Source: Girardinichthys multiradiatus (Eukaryota > Chordata > Actinopteri > Cyprinodontiformes > Goodeidae). Taken from it: a stretch of DNA of 64,000 nt. Positions 55,401-60,215 of this stretch are shown piece after piece. The notes beneath the pieces were generated by a model. It saw nothing but the letters and a program-made list of their open reading frames with translations. It was not told the DNA's origin and did no database searches. Numbering within the stretch: the first letter of the stretch is position 1; each line of letters opens with the position of its first letter. Where the stretch lies: positions 16,715,119-16,779,118 of the forward strand of contig NC_061808.1 of the NCBI RefSeq assembly GCF_021462225.1, in the 5' to 3' direction. Both the position numbers and the translations under genes were made by a program.

Positions 55401-57359
55401 TAGTCTTATTGTACCCTTTATGTTTCCATCTGTTGTATAAACCCTAAAAATCACCTGAATTCTTGAGTTTCTCCCTTTGTTTCCAGGGGCTGTGCAGTTA
55501 TATGAAGGCAATTGATTTCATCCGATGTTACTTAATTGCAGCTCTCTTATAAACCAACAAACTCTCCAAAACAAAGTCTGTTCATCCATAGGCCCTTTTC
55601 ATCAAGTCCTCATCAGCAGCTGGAGTCATCTGGAAAAGCCCAGACTTCTGGTTCTGTCTACTCAGCTAAATCCATGCGAAGAACTATCATCCACAGCGCT
55701 GACTTTGATAAATCAAACCGTTTAGCTCTGCTATTACAAAACATTCAGGAGGGGTGGTCAAAAGACCCAACTTTGATGACATCTTTACAGTTTCATCTGT
55801 TTTAAAACATTAGGCCTGTCATCACCCTTTGTCCCATGTATGTAGCCTGAAGTGTCTATCTGAGCATGAGCATGATTTGTTTTGGTGTATACTGCCGAGC
55901 AAAGCTTCCTAGAGTGTTGTGTTTCTCAGGACTTGTTTCCATGCATGGTACTTACGTCACCTGACATGGATTTGACTCTGGGTTCCACAGCATTCAGTGG
56001 CTGGCCAGCTTCACTGTTGCATGTGTGTTTTTTCTTTTTGTTCACTTTTTCCCCATCTCATTTTTTAATGGCTTCCACATTCAGATGGGAAATTCACAAC
56101 TCTCTCTGATCACTACAGGTTCGACATCTGAACTGTGAAATCTTTTCATGTGTGTTTTTATTGTTACTTGTGCATAACTCACAACGGTGCAACATATACT
56201 TGCTCATGTGGCATCTTAGCACTGAGGGCAGATGAAAGGCAGACCATATCTTTTTGCATATAATGTTGTTTGGCAAAGCCCTTCGGCTCACAATATGTCA
56301 GCCTGTCTTGGTTTATCAAAGTAAAGGCATCCCTCTAGTGGTTAAAACTGGTCATTAAACAACAAATTTATTAATTATGCAGAAATAAGTGCTGTACAAC
56401 TAAAATGATTGTGTTTGTCTTCTTTCAGGATATAAATGTGTGCATTCTGGAGAATTACCCCGAGTGCTCAAATCCTCGTGTTTTCTACATTATTCCCTAC
56501 TTCTGTGGACAACATCCTCAGTGCAGGTAGTTTAACATATTTAGTAATATTTCACATAGTTCTTTTGAAATAATTATGTCTGACTGCTCACTTTTATTAC
56601 TTGGATGCCTCACAGAGAGCCTGGAGCATGGGCTTTGGAGAGGGCCAAGCAAAATGTGCTAGAGAACTACCTCCTTGTGGGTATCTTGGAGGAGCTGGAG
56701 GATGTTCTCCTTATGCTGGAGAGGCTCTTACCCCATTACTTTTCTGGAGTACTCGACATTTATAAGAGCCCAGGTTGGTGCAACCGTGCTGATAAAGACT
56801 AGAACTCCAATTATACTCTGTATTTCAGTTGATCAAAGGCTTTTTTAAATTGTGTTTGGGTATGTTGCTTATGATATTAAATCAAGAAATATGTACAAAA
56901 AACTAAAAGGGGAAAATGAAAAACAAAAACGTAAAAACAAAAGAAGGCAACCACAAGGGAGCAGAGCATGTAGACGAAAATTAACAAAGAATAATAACCT
57001 TTTAAAAAAAAAAAAGATTTAAACTGTATTAACTGACTTGACTTTTTTTCCCCTTTCACATCACAGAATATAGGAAAATGGGGAACCTGACGGGTACGGT
57101 CCGTAAACATACGCCTACTGTGGAGGCCCTGCAGGTGCTATACCACCGCATGCGCTACGAGTACGAGTTCTACGACTTCATCCGAGATCAGTTTCACCTT
57201 ATGAAGAAGAAAATTGGGCTGAGGTCCACCTCTCGTCCTCCGGCTTACCCGCCTGATTTTTTGCACGAACTGGCCCTTCGAACACCAGAACCTTTGGATG
57301 AAGATGAGGAGCTGGACTCAGACCTGGAAGATGCCAACAGCTGGCTGATCCATCCCTGA
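20038..57359 (+). CDS. ust: Uronyl 2-O-sulfotransferase (ust), exons 2-8, 5' partial
   Basis: Seven exons join into one frame of about 327 residues ending at TGA 57357-57359. The product moves sulfate from PAPS to the 2-position of uronic acid (mainly iduronate) in dermatan/chondroitin sulfate, in the Golgi lumen. The 5'-phosphosulfate-binding motif NRVGKCGSRTVV is in exon 3, and the catalytic-histidine region TRHVHFLNF is in exon 4. The 3'-phosphate-binding motif NIIRDPISRFLSNYFFRRFG and the DWRGEQNH block are in exon 5. Cys-containing YPECSNP and FCGQHPQC are in exon 6, and an acidic tail ends exon 8. Phases are consistent at every junction and all introns are GT-AG. Vertebrate UST is about 406 residues. 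The missing ~80 include the short cytoplasmic tail and the type II membrane anchor, expected on exon 1 upstream of this window. Confidence against HS2ST is high because of the VVYNRVGKCGSRT and DWRGEQNH blocks. Confidence 0.96.
20082..21797. other. ust intron 2, first part
   Basis: Intron 2 spans 20082-27726. This part is AT-rich with a (CA)n run at about 21150-21179. The 93-residue frame at 20276-20557 is hydrophobic and Ser/Phe-rich but lacks any recognisable family or supporting splice context. Nothing else is assigned. Confidence 0.5.
21798..23365 (-). mobile_element. Tc1 element copy 1 (1568 bp, DD34E)
   Basis: Complete Tc1-like element with 200-bp terminal inverted repeats (21798-21997 and 23166-23365) starting CAGGTCCTTCTCAAAATATT, flanked by TA at 21796-21797 and 23366-23367. 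A related motif (AAAATTAGCATAT) recurs at the inner edge of each repeat, an IR/DR-like arrangement with two transposase-binding sites per end. It is the same length as copy 2 (29869-31436) and belongs to the same young family. Confidence 0.96.
22075..23037 (-). pseudogene. Tc1 transposase, copy 1 (nonsense at codon 88)
   Basis: A 320-codon frame runs from ATG at 23037 to TGA at 22075. The paired-like DNA-binding part begins MGKTADLTAVQ. Comparison with copies 2 and 3 shows codon 88 (Glu, GAG) changed to TAG, so only the last 223 residues form a continuous open frame, starting at an internal Met. The DDE triad is at Asp134 (FSDEIKF), Asp224 (FQHDLAPAH) and Glu259 (NPIENLW), with 34 residues between the last two. 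The residue after the first DE motif is Ile, where the sister copies have Ser. In the family this enzyme performs cut-and-paste transposition at TA sites. Confidence 0.94.
23368..26215. other. Unassigned part of ust intron 2
   Basis: AT-rich intronic sequence. The only longer frames (23618-23842 on -, 24302-24490 and 25228-25425 on +) show no known motifs. No exon fits the ust phase here. Confidence 0.4.
26216..26350 (-). mobile_element. Short RTE (Rex3-like) LINE fragment
   Basis: About 135 bp, GC-rich against its AT-rich surroundings. The - strand reads a WVPPEELEKVSGEREVWASL-like peptide, a conserved segment near the C-terminus of Rex3/RTE reverse transcriptases (cf. ELEEVxGxREVWASLLRLL). 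It is followed by a Pro-rich end. Assigned from remembered family sequence. Confidence 0.55.
26353..26720 (-). mobile_element. Old Tc1 fragment (Sleeping Beauty-like)
   Basis: Antisense transposase blocks (TTTGCTGGAATTTTGGCCAA, TTGCCTACAGATTTTCTTTG, GGTCATTGTCCATTTAGAAG) occur in the order found in SB/Tdr1-like Tc1 elements. They are diverged and lack both ends. The - strand frame at 26353-26556 is a relic of the transposase. It lies directly beside the RTE fragment. Confidence 0.65.
26721..27726. other. End of ust intron 2
   Basis: AT-rich. It contains a 158-residue - strand frame (27141-27617) without recognisable motifs, judged a chance frame. The intron ends in TCTACAG before exon 3. Confidence 0.55.
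27727..27882 (+). CDS. ust: ust exon 3 (5'-PAPS-binding motif)
   Basis: 156 nt, 52 codons, phase 0 at both ends. It encodes VLLFPSQVVYNRVGKCGSRT, then VVILLRLLAEKHRFNLISSD and IHNKTRLTKHEQ. The GKCGSRT segment is the P-loop-like site that binds the 5'-phosphosulfate of PAPS. NKT is a possible N-glycosylation site. Acceptor CTACAG, donor GTGAGA. Confidence 0.96.
27883..28534. other. Start of ust intron 3
   Basis: Intron 3 spans 27883-46481 (18.6 kb). This first part is AT-rich with no recognised feature. Confidence 0.5.
28535..28853. repeat. Left arm of long inverted duplication
   Basis: This segment reappears in reverse complement at 33505-33402 and 31840-31665, where the right arm is split by Tc1 copy 3. 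Matching blocks include GGGACCGTGGGAACTGGGAT and GAGGAGAAAATATGATCTTG. By eye, identity is near 90% in the best-aligned parts. The left arm has about 40 extra bases near 28650-28690. The duplicated unit does not match a transposon family that I know. Confidence 0.8.
28854..29809. other. Loop of the inverted duplication, unassigned
   Basis: Unassigned sequence, GC-richer around 28900-29050. It includes a perfect 15-bp inverted repeat TGGGCCGGTGGTTCA (29744-29758) and TGAACCACCGGCCCA (29769-29783) with a 10-nt spacer. The short frames at 28957-29535 have no recognised domains. Confidence 0.45.
29810..29868. repeat. CA/CG/TA microsatellite
   Basis: Runs of CA, CG and TA dinucleotides lie immediately before Tc1 copy 2. 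The last TA (29867-29868) serves as its target duplication. Confidence 0.9.
29869..31436 (+). mobile_element. Tc1 element copy 2 (1568 bp, DD34E)
   Basis: Complete element with 200-bp terminal inverted repeats starting CAGGTCCTTCTCAAAAAATT. It is inserted at TA within a TA-rich microsatellite. It has the same length as copy 1 and differs from it only by scattered substitutions. It is + oriented, the same as copy 3, which begins 406 bp further on. Confidence 0.96.
30197..31159 (+). pseudogene. Tc1 transposase, copy 2 (nonsense at codon 217)
   Basis: The 320-codon frame is interrupted once: codon 217 (GAA, Glu, in the sister copies) is TAA at 30845-30847. The N-terminal part is open for 216 residues, with the helix-turn-helix block EISERIGCSQSAVSRHLS (about residues 27-44) and a basic linker KSVGRKKSGRKR. 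Asp134 lies in FSDESKF. After the stop the frame continues through Asp224 (FQHDLAPAH) and Glu259 (NPIENLW) to the end. A truncated product would keep DNA binding but lack two of the three catalytic acids. Confidence 0.95.
31437..31491. repeat. TA microsatellite
   Basis: A nearly pure TA run follows Tc1 copy 2 directly, with a further short TA run at 31549-31562. With 29810-29868 it formed a TA-rich target before the insertion. Confidence 0.9.
31665..31840. repeat. Right arm of inverted duplication, inner part
   Basis: Reverse complement of about 28690-28853, including CATATTTTCTCCTCTGAGG and TTTGCATCTGGTTTCAT. It is cut at 31840 by Tc1 copy 3; the arm resumes at 33402. Confidence 0.8.
31843..33399 (+). 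mobile_element. Tc1 element copy 3 (1557 bp, DD34E)
   Basis: Complete element of the same family, flanked by TA at 31841-31842 and 33400-33401. It is 11 bp shorter than copies 1 and 2, which is entirely explained by one deletion in the transposase. It is inserted inside the right arm of the inverted duplication, so it arrived after that duplication formed. Confidence 0.96.
32171..33122 (+). pseudogene. Tc1 transposase, copy 3 (11-bp deletion)
   Basis: The frame starts at ATG 32171. An 11-bp deletion at about codon 42 (near 32296), relative to copies 1 and 2, shifts the frame within the DNA-binding region. The remaining 280-residue open frame uses an upstream out-of-frame Met (32280) and then reads the rest of the transposase unbroken, with Asp (FSDESKF), Asp (FQHDLAPAH) and Glu (NPIENLW) all present. 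A Trp in the usual SVMVWGA motif is Arg here. The catalytic domain is intact, but the first half of the DNA-binding domain is lost. Confidence 0.94.
33402..33505. repeat. Right arm of inverted duplication, outer part
   Basis: Reverse complement of about 28540-28645 (shared block TCCCACGGTCCCTGAATGCA). It continues the arm interrupted by Tc1 copy 3 at 31841-33401. Confidence 0.82.
33550..33845. repeat. T-rich imperfect tandem repeat (~40-bp unit)
   Basis: At least three units of the form CAGGTTCAAATGTTTTTC, TTTTGAACAAACTTTTATTT lie at about 33727-33841. Looser TTCAAA/TTTGAA words extend back to about 33550. The inverted words TTCAAA and TTTGAA alternate, giving internal dyad symmetry. The family is unknown. 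Confidence 0.6.
33846..34479. other. Unassigned intronic sequence
   Basis: ust intron 3. A 71-residue - strand frame (33863-34078) has no recognisable features. The segment 34300-34430 contains two TGGAGTTG(T/C)TCCGT words (near 34295 and 34405), hinting at a short unresolved repeat. Confidence 0.35.
34480..35010 (+). mobile_element. Old Tc1 remnant
   Basis: Transposase-type words (ATGATCTGGTTAGATAAAAC CAACACCGAACTTTTTACC and TGCAAAACACATTGTGTGGG) and an end GTGAGTACTTCTGCAAATAA, followed by GTGTA, indicate the second half and right terminus of a Tc1 element. It is strongly decayed and has no open frame. Confidence 0.6.
35011..35854. other. Unassigned intronic sequence
   Basis: No exon or repeat is recognised. 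The short frames at 35083-35565 lack known motifs. Confidence 0.4.
35855..36132 (+). mobile_element. Older Tc1 remnant, part left of the 36.1-kb insertion
   Basis: The sequence TTTAATGTATTTTATTTGGA, GTTTATGTGATAGACCAACT is a terminal-repeat motif common in fish Tc1 elements. It is followed by degraded transposase text (GGTATGCCACAAACCATGTT GGGTACACAGG). The remnant appears to resume at 37403 (TGGTCTAAAGCTTTGGTCAA CATGCAAAACACTATG), so a younger element has inserted into it. It is internally deleted. Confidence 0.6.
36133..37402 (-). mobile_element. Nearly intact Tc1 element, DD36E type (1270 bp)
   Basis: Terminal inverted repeats of about 30 bp ((C/T)AGGGRTTGGACAATGAAAC) at each end are flanked by TA (36131-36132 and 37403-37404). 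The single gene inside occupies 81% of the length. The left end has a C-to-T change at the terminal base. It has inserted into an older Tc1 remnant in ust intron 3. Confidence 0.94.
36185..37216 (-). pseudogene. Tc1-like transposase (DD36E), single nonsense mutation
   Basis: A 343-codon frame runs from ATG at 37216 to TAA at 36185, interrupted only by TGA at codon 289 (36350-36352). The frame then continues without shift to the end (QEEWLKIPLTTVQDLYMSF...). An N-terminal helix-turn-helix region (QIVGARLAGASVTKTASLCD, VSRATVSRVM) is followed by a GRKRKLSERD linker. The catalytic residues are Asp152 (FSDESTF), Asp243 (FQDDNAPIH) and Glu280 (NIIEPLW), with 36 residues between the last two. A CGA-to-TGA change is the simplest origin of the stop. 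The truncated 288-residue product would still contain all three catalytic acids. Confidence 0.95.
37405..37440 (+). mobile_element. Older Tc1 remnant, part right of the insertion
   Basis: TTTGGTCAACATGCAAAACA, CTATG matches Tc1 transposase text and continues the remnant at 35855-36132. Confidence 0.5.
37441..39290. other. Unassigned part of ust intron 3
   Basis: AT-rich. Overlapping short frames on both strands (37671-38146) show no domains. No exon or transposon end is recognised. Confidence 0.4.
39291..39600 (+). pseudogene. LINE ORF2 C-terminal fragment
   Basis: The + strand reads VELVQDATASFLSGAHKQKH, ITPVLATLHWLPV, then a diverged Ile/Leu-rich stretch. This is the conserved segment after the thumb of L2/CR1-like reverse transcriptases (cf. 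LIQNAAARVLxxxxxxxHISPxLxxLHWLPV, also seen at 43695-43961 on the other strand). About 300 bp remain, with no catalytic domain. Confidence 0.75.
40727..43394. mobile_element. 2.7-kb insertion in LINE copy A with G-rich core
   Basis: The left edge (TTTCAGTTTATTTCTTTATT TAGCGC...GTCTCAAGGCACC) resembles the 3' terminus of an L2-like LINE. The middle (about 40960-42720) is very rich in G and T on the + strand, with a candidate G-quadruplex at 41116-41142. The right part has A tracts at 42847-42865 and 43186-43207 separated by pyrimidine-rich and AT-rich sequence. Long open frames on both strands (e.g. 42052-42765 + and 42231-42797 -) overlap in this low-complexity core and show no domains. The element type is unresolved. 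AGATAG words occur at both edges (40721-40726, 43395-43400) and may be a target duplication. Confidence 0.5.
43412..43961 (-). pseudogene. L2-like LINE ORF2, C-terminal part
   Basis: Two - strand frames give LVHAFVTSRLDYCNSLLSGC, then LIQNAAARVLMKIKKRDHIS PTLASLHWLPVKSR (43961-43695). After a break come SRMGVRSLSYQDPLLWNQLP and the final STFKARLKTFIFDKAYS (43627-43412). These are the classic terminal motifs of L2/CR1 ORF2 proteins (DYCNSLL, LHWLPV, ...LWNxLP, FKxxLKTxLF). The frame is broken, so ORF2 is inactive. Confidence 0.9.
44092..44748 (-). pseudogene. L2-like LINE reverse transcriptase domain
   Basis: An open - strand frame of 218 residues contains KNYRPISNLPFLSKILEKIV (start of the domain), QSGFRAHHSTETALLKVTND, and motif A LLDLSAAFDTVDHNIL with its catalytic Asp. 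CGVPQGSVLGPILFTVYM and motif C CYADDTQLYL with the catalytic DD follow. The domain itself looks well preserved. ORF2 upstream (endonuclease) is missing through 5' truncation, and downstream the frame breaks before the C-terminal part. The function would be target-primed reverse transcription. Confidence 0.93.
44801..46481. other. End of ust intron 3
   Basis: AT-rich. No repeat or gene is recognised. It ends with a TG-rich tract and the acceptor CTCTGCGCAG before exon 4. Confidence 0.5.
46482..46561 (+). CDS. ust: ust exon 4 (catalytic-histidine region)
   Basis: 80 nt, starting in phase 0 and ending after two bases of an Arg codon. It encodes VDLMKNISKIPQPFLYTRHV HFLNFT(R). By alignment with heparan sulfate 2-O-sulfotransferase, whose catalytic base is His142, the His of TRHVHF is the likely catalytic base. 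NIS is a possible N-glycosylation site. Donor GTACAG. Confidence 0.95.
46562..46673. other. ust intron 4 (112 bp)
   Basis: Very short intron, donor GTACAG and acceptor TTCTCAG. Both flanking exons continue the same protein. Confidence 0.93.
46674..46827 (+). CDS. ust: ust exon 5 (3'-phosphate-binding motif)
   Basis: 154 nt, beginning with the last base of a split Arg codon and ending in phase 0 at Leu before the donor GTGAGT. It encodes FRIEEPVYINIIRDPISRFL, then SNYFFRRFGDWRGEQNHLIR and TPGMKDDERYL. RDPxxRxLSxYxF is the 3'-phosphate (PAPS) binding motif shared by 2-O-sulfotransferases. An open frame beyond the donor (to 46968) is intronic read-through. Confidence 0.96.
46828..47017. other. 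Start of ust intron 5
   Basis: Intron 5 spans 46828-56428 (9.6 kb). No feature is recognised in the first 190 bp. Confidence 0.5.
47018..47046 (+). other. tRNA-like A and B boxes, SINE remnant
   Basis: TGGCTCAGTCGG (47018-47029) matches the RNA polymerase III A box and GTTCGATCCC (47037-47046) the B box. They are only 7 bp apart, too close for a tRNA, so this is probably an internally deleted tRNA-derived SINE or pseudo-tRNA. Confidence 0.45.
47047..48935. other. Unassigned part of ust intron 5
   Basis: AT-rich. An A tract of about 17 lies near 47518-47535. Short frames are without motifs. Confidence 0.4.
48936..49150 (-). mobile_element. Possible MITE remnant (PIF/Harbinger-like)
   Basis: The right edge TTCTTTGTGAATATGGGCCC is the reverse complement of GGGCCCATATTCACAAAG-type ends seen in fish MITEs. 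The body has repeated CTTAGAATGA/TCTTAAG-like words. The left terminus is not found, so this is tentative. Confidence 0.35.
49151..49640. other. Unassigned intronic sequence
   Basis: AT-rich with no recognised feature. Confidence 0.4.
49646..50127 (+). mobile_element. Solo LTR, gypsy-like (degenerate duplication)
   Basis: A 482-bp segment begins TGTCATGATTTTAAGGCG and ends TGTGTTTGGGTAC...TTTCTCTGACA, with the sushi-type 3' motif and TG...CA termini. The flanks GTTCT (49641-49645) and GTTAT (50128-50132) match at 4 of 5. An ATTAAA signal lies near 50051. The frames inside (49803-50054) are not genes. Confidence 0.68.
50220..51603 (-). mobile_element. L2/Maui-like LINE copy B (3' part, older)
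   Basis: Collinear with copy A: 50220-50742 matches the 3' UTR around 40180-40715, and 51112-51603 matches 43391-43880 (C-terminal ORF2 and start of the 3' UTR). Shared blocks include AGAAGCACTNATCCAGGAG, ATGGAACAATCAGATCTC and AATAGTCCAGCCTTGAAGTA. It is more diverged than copy A, with many small indels and no open frame. It is interrupted by a 369-bp MITE (50743-51111). Confidence 0.85.
50743..51111. mobile_element. Tc1-derived MITE (369 bp) inside LINE copy B
   Basis: Termini CACTATATTACCAAAAGTAT and its near-inverse at the right (2 mismatches in 21) are flanked by TA (50741-50742, 51112-51113). Antisense transposase-type text (AAGAAAGTTGAGGTCAGGAT, TTTGTGCAGGCCAGTCAAG) inside shows derivation from a Tc1 element by internal deletion. 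LINE copy A shows the empty site (CAGCATAACTACAGAGATAG at 40707-40726). Confidence 0.88.
51620..52493 (+). mobile_element. Tc1 remnant (second half), split by a LINE tail
   Basis: Transposase text (TTTGCTACAAGCCATGTAGG, GAAAACTAACACAGTGCATC, GAGACATGGTGGTGGCAGAA TCATGCTTTGG) and the end AAAAACTTTTGCAAAGCACT GTA identify the right part of a common fish Tc1 family. Translation gives RHGGGRIMLWRCFS, part of the transposase core. A foreign segment at about 51905-52106 interrupts it. The left half and left terminus are lost. Confidence 0.8.
51905..52106 (+). mobile_element. LINE 3' tail with (TTCTGA)n end
   Basis: CAAATTCCTTGTATGTCCAA followed by ATACTTGGCAATAAAGC and five GATTCT repeats (52077-52106) is the 3' terminus of a CR1/L2-type LINE. 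It interrupts the Tc1 transposase text and is a 5'-truncated insertion. Confidence 0.75.
52494..54425. other. Unassigned part of ust intron 5
   Basis: AT-rich. No exon, repeat or RNA gene is recognised. Confidence 0.4.
54426..54690 (+). mobile_element. tRNA-derived SINE remnant
   Basis: A degraded promoter-like start (TACTGTTGCCTTAGAGCAAG AAGGTCCTGAGTTTGAATC, in which GAGTTTGAATC is a B-box relic) is followed by GGAGTTTGCATGTTCTCCCC and GTTTGTCCCGTGTGTCTCTG TGTTGCCCT. This text is found dispersed in many fish genomes as an old SINE. The family name is not assigned. Confidence 0.65.
54691..56428. other. End of ust intron 5
   Basis: AT-rich. A splice-acceptor-like TTTGTTTCCAG at about 55486 is not followed by any ust-like peptide. 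It ends with TTGTCTTCTTTCAG before exon 6. Confidence 0.5.
56429..56526 (+). CDS. ust: ust exon 6
   Basis: 98 nt, phase 0 at the start and two bases of an Arg codon at the end. It encodes DINVCILENYPECSNPRVFY IIPYFCGQHPQC(R). The cysteines in VCILENYPEC and FCGQHPQC correspond to conserved disulfide-forming positions expected for a Golgi-lumen enzyme (inference from the family). Donor GTAGTT. Confidence 0.95.
56527..56615. other. ust intron 6 (89 bp)
   Basis: Very short intron, donor GTAGTT and acceptor CCTCACAG. Confidence 0.92.
56616..56773 (+). CDS. ust: ust exon 7
   Basis: 158 nt. Its first base completes Arg, then EPGAWALERAKQNVLENYLL and VGILEELEDVLLMLERLLPH YFSGVLDIYKSP. The WALERAKxNVxEN and VGILEELEDVL blocks are conserved in UST and HS2ST. 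It ends with one base of a Glu codon before the donor GTTGGT. Confidence 0.95.
56774..57066. other. ust intron 7 (293 bp)
   Basis: AT-rich with an A tract near 57003-57014, a pyrimidine-rich stretch, and the acceptor TCACATCACAG. No other feature. Confidence 0.9.
57067..57359 (+). CDS. ust: ust exon 8 (C-terminal)
   Basis: Encodes (E)YRKMGNLTGTVRKHTPTV, then EALQVLYHRMRYEYEFYDFI and RDQFHLMKKKIGLRSTSRPP. It ends in an acidic tail (PEPLDEDEELDSDLEDANSW) at TGA 57357-57359. The MRYEYEFYxFxxxQFHLxKxK helix is the family's C-terminal hallmark. NLT is a possible N-glycosylation site. The acidic tail is more variable between species. Confidence 0.96.
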
Positions 57360-57420
57360 GGACTGTGTAAACAGTGGATAAAACCAAATAAAAGAGTCGG
57401 CTAAAACTTTCTCTAGGCAT
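57360..57420 (+). terminator. ust: ust 3' UTR start with first poly(A) signal
   Basis: AATAAA at 57387-57392, 28 bases after the stop, is the first candidate signal. A longer 3' UTR using a later signal (e.g. AATAAA 58516-58521) is possible. Which one is used cannot be seen from sequence. Confidence 0.45.
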
Positions 57421-60215
57421 GAGGTGGCCAGGAGAGTAGTGGCAGTGTTTCCCATCTTTTGGATGTTGGCACCTTTTACTTTTAAGAGTTCAGTTTTCAG
57501 TCTTCATATTCTTATTATGAAAGGCTCAGCACTTTGGACTTGAGGAACAAAAAGAAACAAAAAATATCTATTTAAAACCTGACCAAGGACAGATGGAAAT
57601 AATAAGAATAAGCTCAAATTATTTTATAATTTGTTTATATTGCAGCTTGTTGTGAGGGTTTTATGATCTTAGCTGTTGTAATCTCCAGGAGAGATTAGCA
57701 GACAATTAAATGTGTTGGGAAATACTCTAAATGTTGGAGGGGACTTCAAAGACATTTCCCAATCAGACTTTTATTTTATGAAAGCGCTGATGTTATAAAA
57801 ACTGGCCTGGGATGTGAATTAATAACAAGTGCCAAAAGTATTGTATGTATATTAGCTGTCAAGGACTGCTATAAGTGCCAAATCTCTTTCCAGTAAATCT
57901 GAGATCGGAAGCTTTGTGAGCACAGTTGGTAACAGGTACACTAAGTTAAGCATGTTGTTATACGAGTTTATAACATTTTAAGAAATTGTAAAATGTTAAA
58001 AAGGTATGAATGAGGGTTAAACCATATGCATCTATTATGAGTTCAGAGAATTCCACCTAGATGTACATGTATCACTGAGTTTGACCAAGCCACAGAGCAT
58101 TTTAGAGTAGTTTGGTTATTTGGGAAAGACAATTCCTTGACAGTATGGCAAGGGTTATGAGTTACATGCTAAAAGCATGTGGGGAGCCTCATTTGTAATC
58201 CAAAGGTTAAAAAAAATCAGTCTACCAAATAACTGTTCTGCTGTGATGCTTTTTAAAACTTTATAAATACCCTGCAGGTTTCTGTGAAATAATGCTTCAT
58301 TAACATCAGCAGCCAAATGAGGGATTTGATCAAAACTGGATAACTTTTTGCCTTTAATTCCATCTTGGTTATGTAGCTTGCAAAGCATAAAAGTGTTTGT
58401 TCTTTAATAAGTTTTAAAGAGATAGTACTGAATTTCTAAAGCAACGTTCCTTAAAAGGTTATAAGCAGTTAATATATTACCCACAATTAACAGCTCTCTT
58501 TGCGTCATCATTTAAAATAAATCTAGATTAGCTGTCACTAGACCTCAAGGCTATTGGCTAATCAGGAGTGGTCAAGCACCATAGCATCTTGCAACAACTT
58601 TAATCTCAAAAAACGTCAAAGCAGTTTATCAGAACATTGTTTTAGAAACCTTTAAATCATTATTAGGTTTGCTTTGCATGGTTACATTCAGTATTTACAC
58701 TAGCAGTTATCTTCAGCCTCTGGTATCAACTAATCTGGGTTTATACTAAAGGAAGATGCCAAGAGAGTTATGTTCTATGGGAAAGATGTTAACTGGACCT
58801 TTGAACAGAACCACATTAAAAACTTTCTGAACTTCAGTATCTCTTTAACTCAACTAACAGTAATTCTTATCATTTTACAATAGCTACTGGTAGTAGTAGT
58901 AGGGTAAAATCCACATAACCATAAGCTAACATGTCAACTACATATTTGACCTAACCCTCCTAGTATCCATCACCTGCCCTCTTGTTATTGTTACATCTAT
59001 GTTTTCAGTGTTTTATTTCGTATTAATTTAATTTATTTTGTAATCATTGCATTCATGATACAATTCTCAGGAAGGAAAATAGTGTTTAATACCTTTACCA
59101 TATGTATAATGTTTCTCAAGGTGATTAAACTGTACATTGTTATTTCAATGTGTCTACAGGTGAAAACTAGTTATAACAAATGCATTCCACCATTTACGGT
59201 CCTTGGAATAAATGCCCTCTGACTTTTGTAGCTATTAGTAGCTATTTGTTGTGCCCATCCTGCCTGGATTCCTGCAGCTCATCTTGCCTTACCAAAGCTC
59301 TTCTATGCAGCAAGTCATCCAGTTTTATGGCGTTTATCTCCTTCTGCAGGTCAGTTTCCTCTTGCTTCACATAGAACAACGAACCTGTCCATAATACCAC
59401 TTCATTTTATTTTCCCTCAGGCTCTGCCAAGTATCTTTCTAAAATTGAAGGAAGGACAACATTTTATATCATAAACAATTTTTTTTTTTTAACAGACCTT
59501 CATTTATACTAACATTCTGGATTATACATTTCATTCTAAATGAAGAAGTAAGAGTATAATCCAACAAATAAATAAAAACACTGAAACTATTGTAAAACAT
59601 AATGTTATAACAGAGATCAATATAAATTCTGAATGTGGTTGAAGTTGTTTTTCTAGTTTCAGGTTAGCTTTAATTGGAAACCCTCTGTTATAAATAAACA
59701 AGTATTAACTGCTTTGTTCATGATTATAGCACCCAAAGGTAGAGATGTATAGAAGCCTTTAAATTAAGAGCCGAGCTTTTCAACAAGTAGTGGGTCTTTT
59801 TAAGGCTTAAAAAGGACAGATCATTTAACCACTGGGCATGAATGGGAGGGGCTTTGACCTTTCATTTTTACCCAATTCTACCCATGACAAGAGATAAACA
59901 AGTAATAATGCACTGAGTTTGCTAGAGAGAAGTCAGTTTTGGTCTTTCTTAAGATGCCAAAATGAGTCACTGAGTTGGGTTTTATGTCATCCTTTACAAT
60001 GCAAATCATAATTTGAAAAATGTGTGTCTAGTACTTTTGAAGACTACGACTAGGCCAAAAACATATAAATAAAGAAGAGTCTCCTCCATCACGCTTGGAC
60101 TCACATCTGGATAAATGTCATAATTGCATAATTGCAACAATGTTGACCACACTGGGGTACTGATGTGACATTGTCTTCGTATGACTATCTGTAATTACAT
60201 TCTGGGTATCTATAT
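57421..60215. other. Intergenic sequence or long ust 3' UTR
   Basis: AT-rich with no recognised gene or repeat. Part of it may be ust 3' UTR. Confidence 0.4.

Noticed and set aside
55486..55805. Possible extra ust exon after a TTTCCAG acceptor
   Set aside because: The translation does not match any UST segment. Exons 5 and 6 already join without a gap, and no good donor follows.
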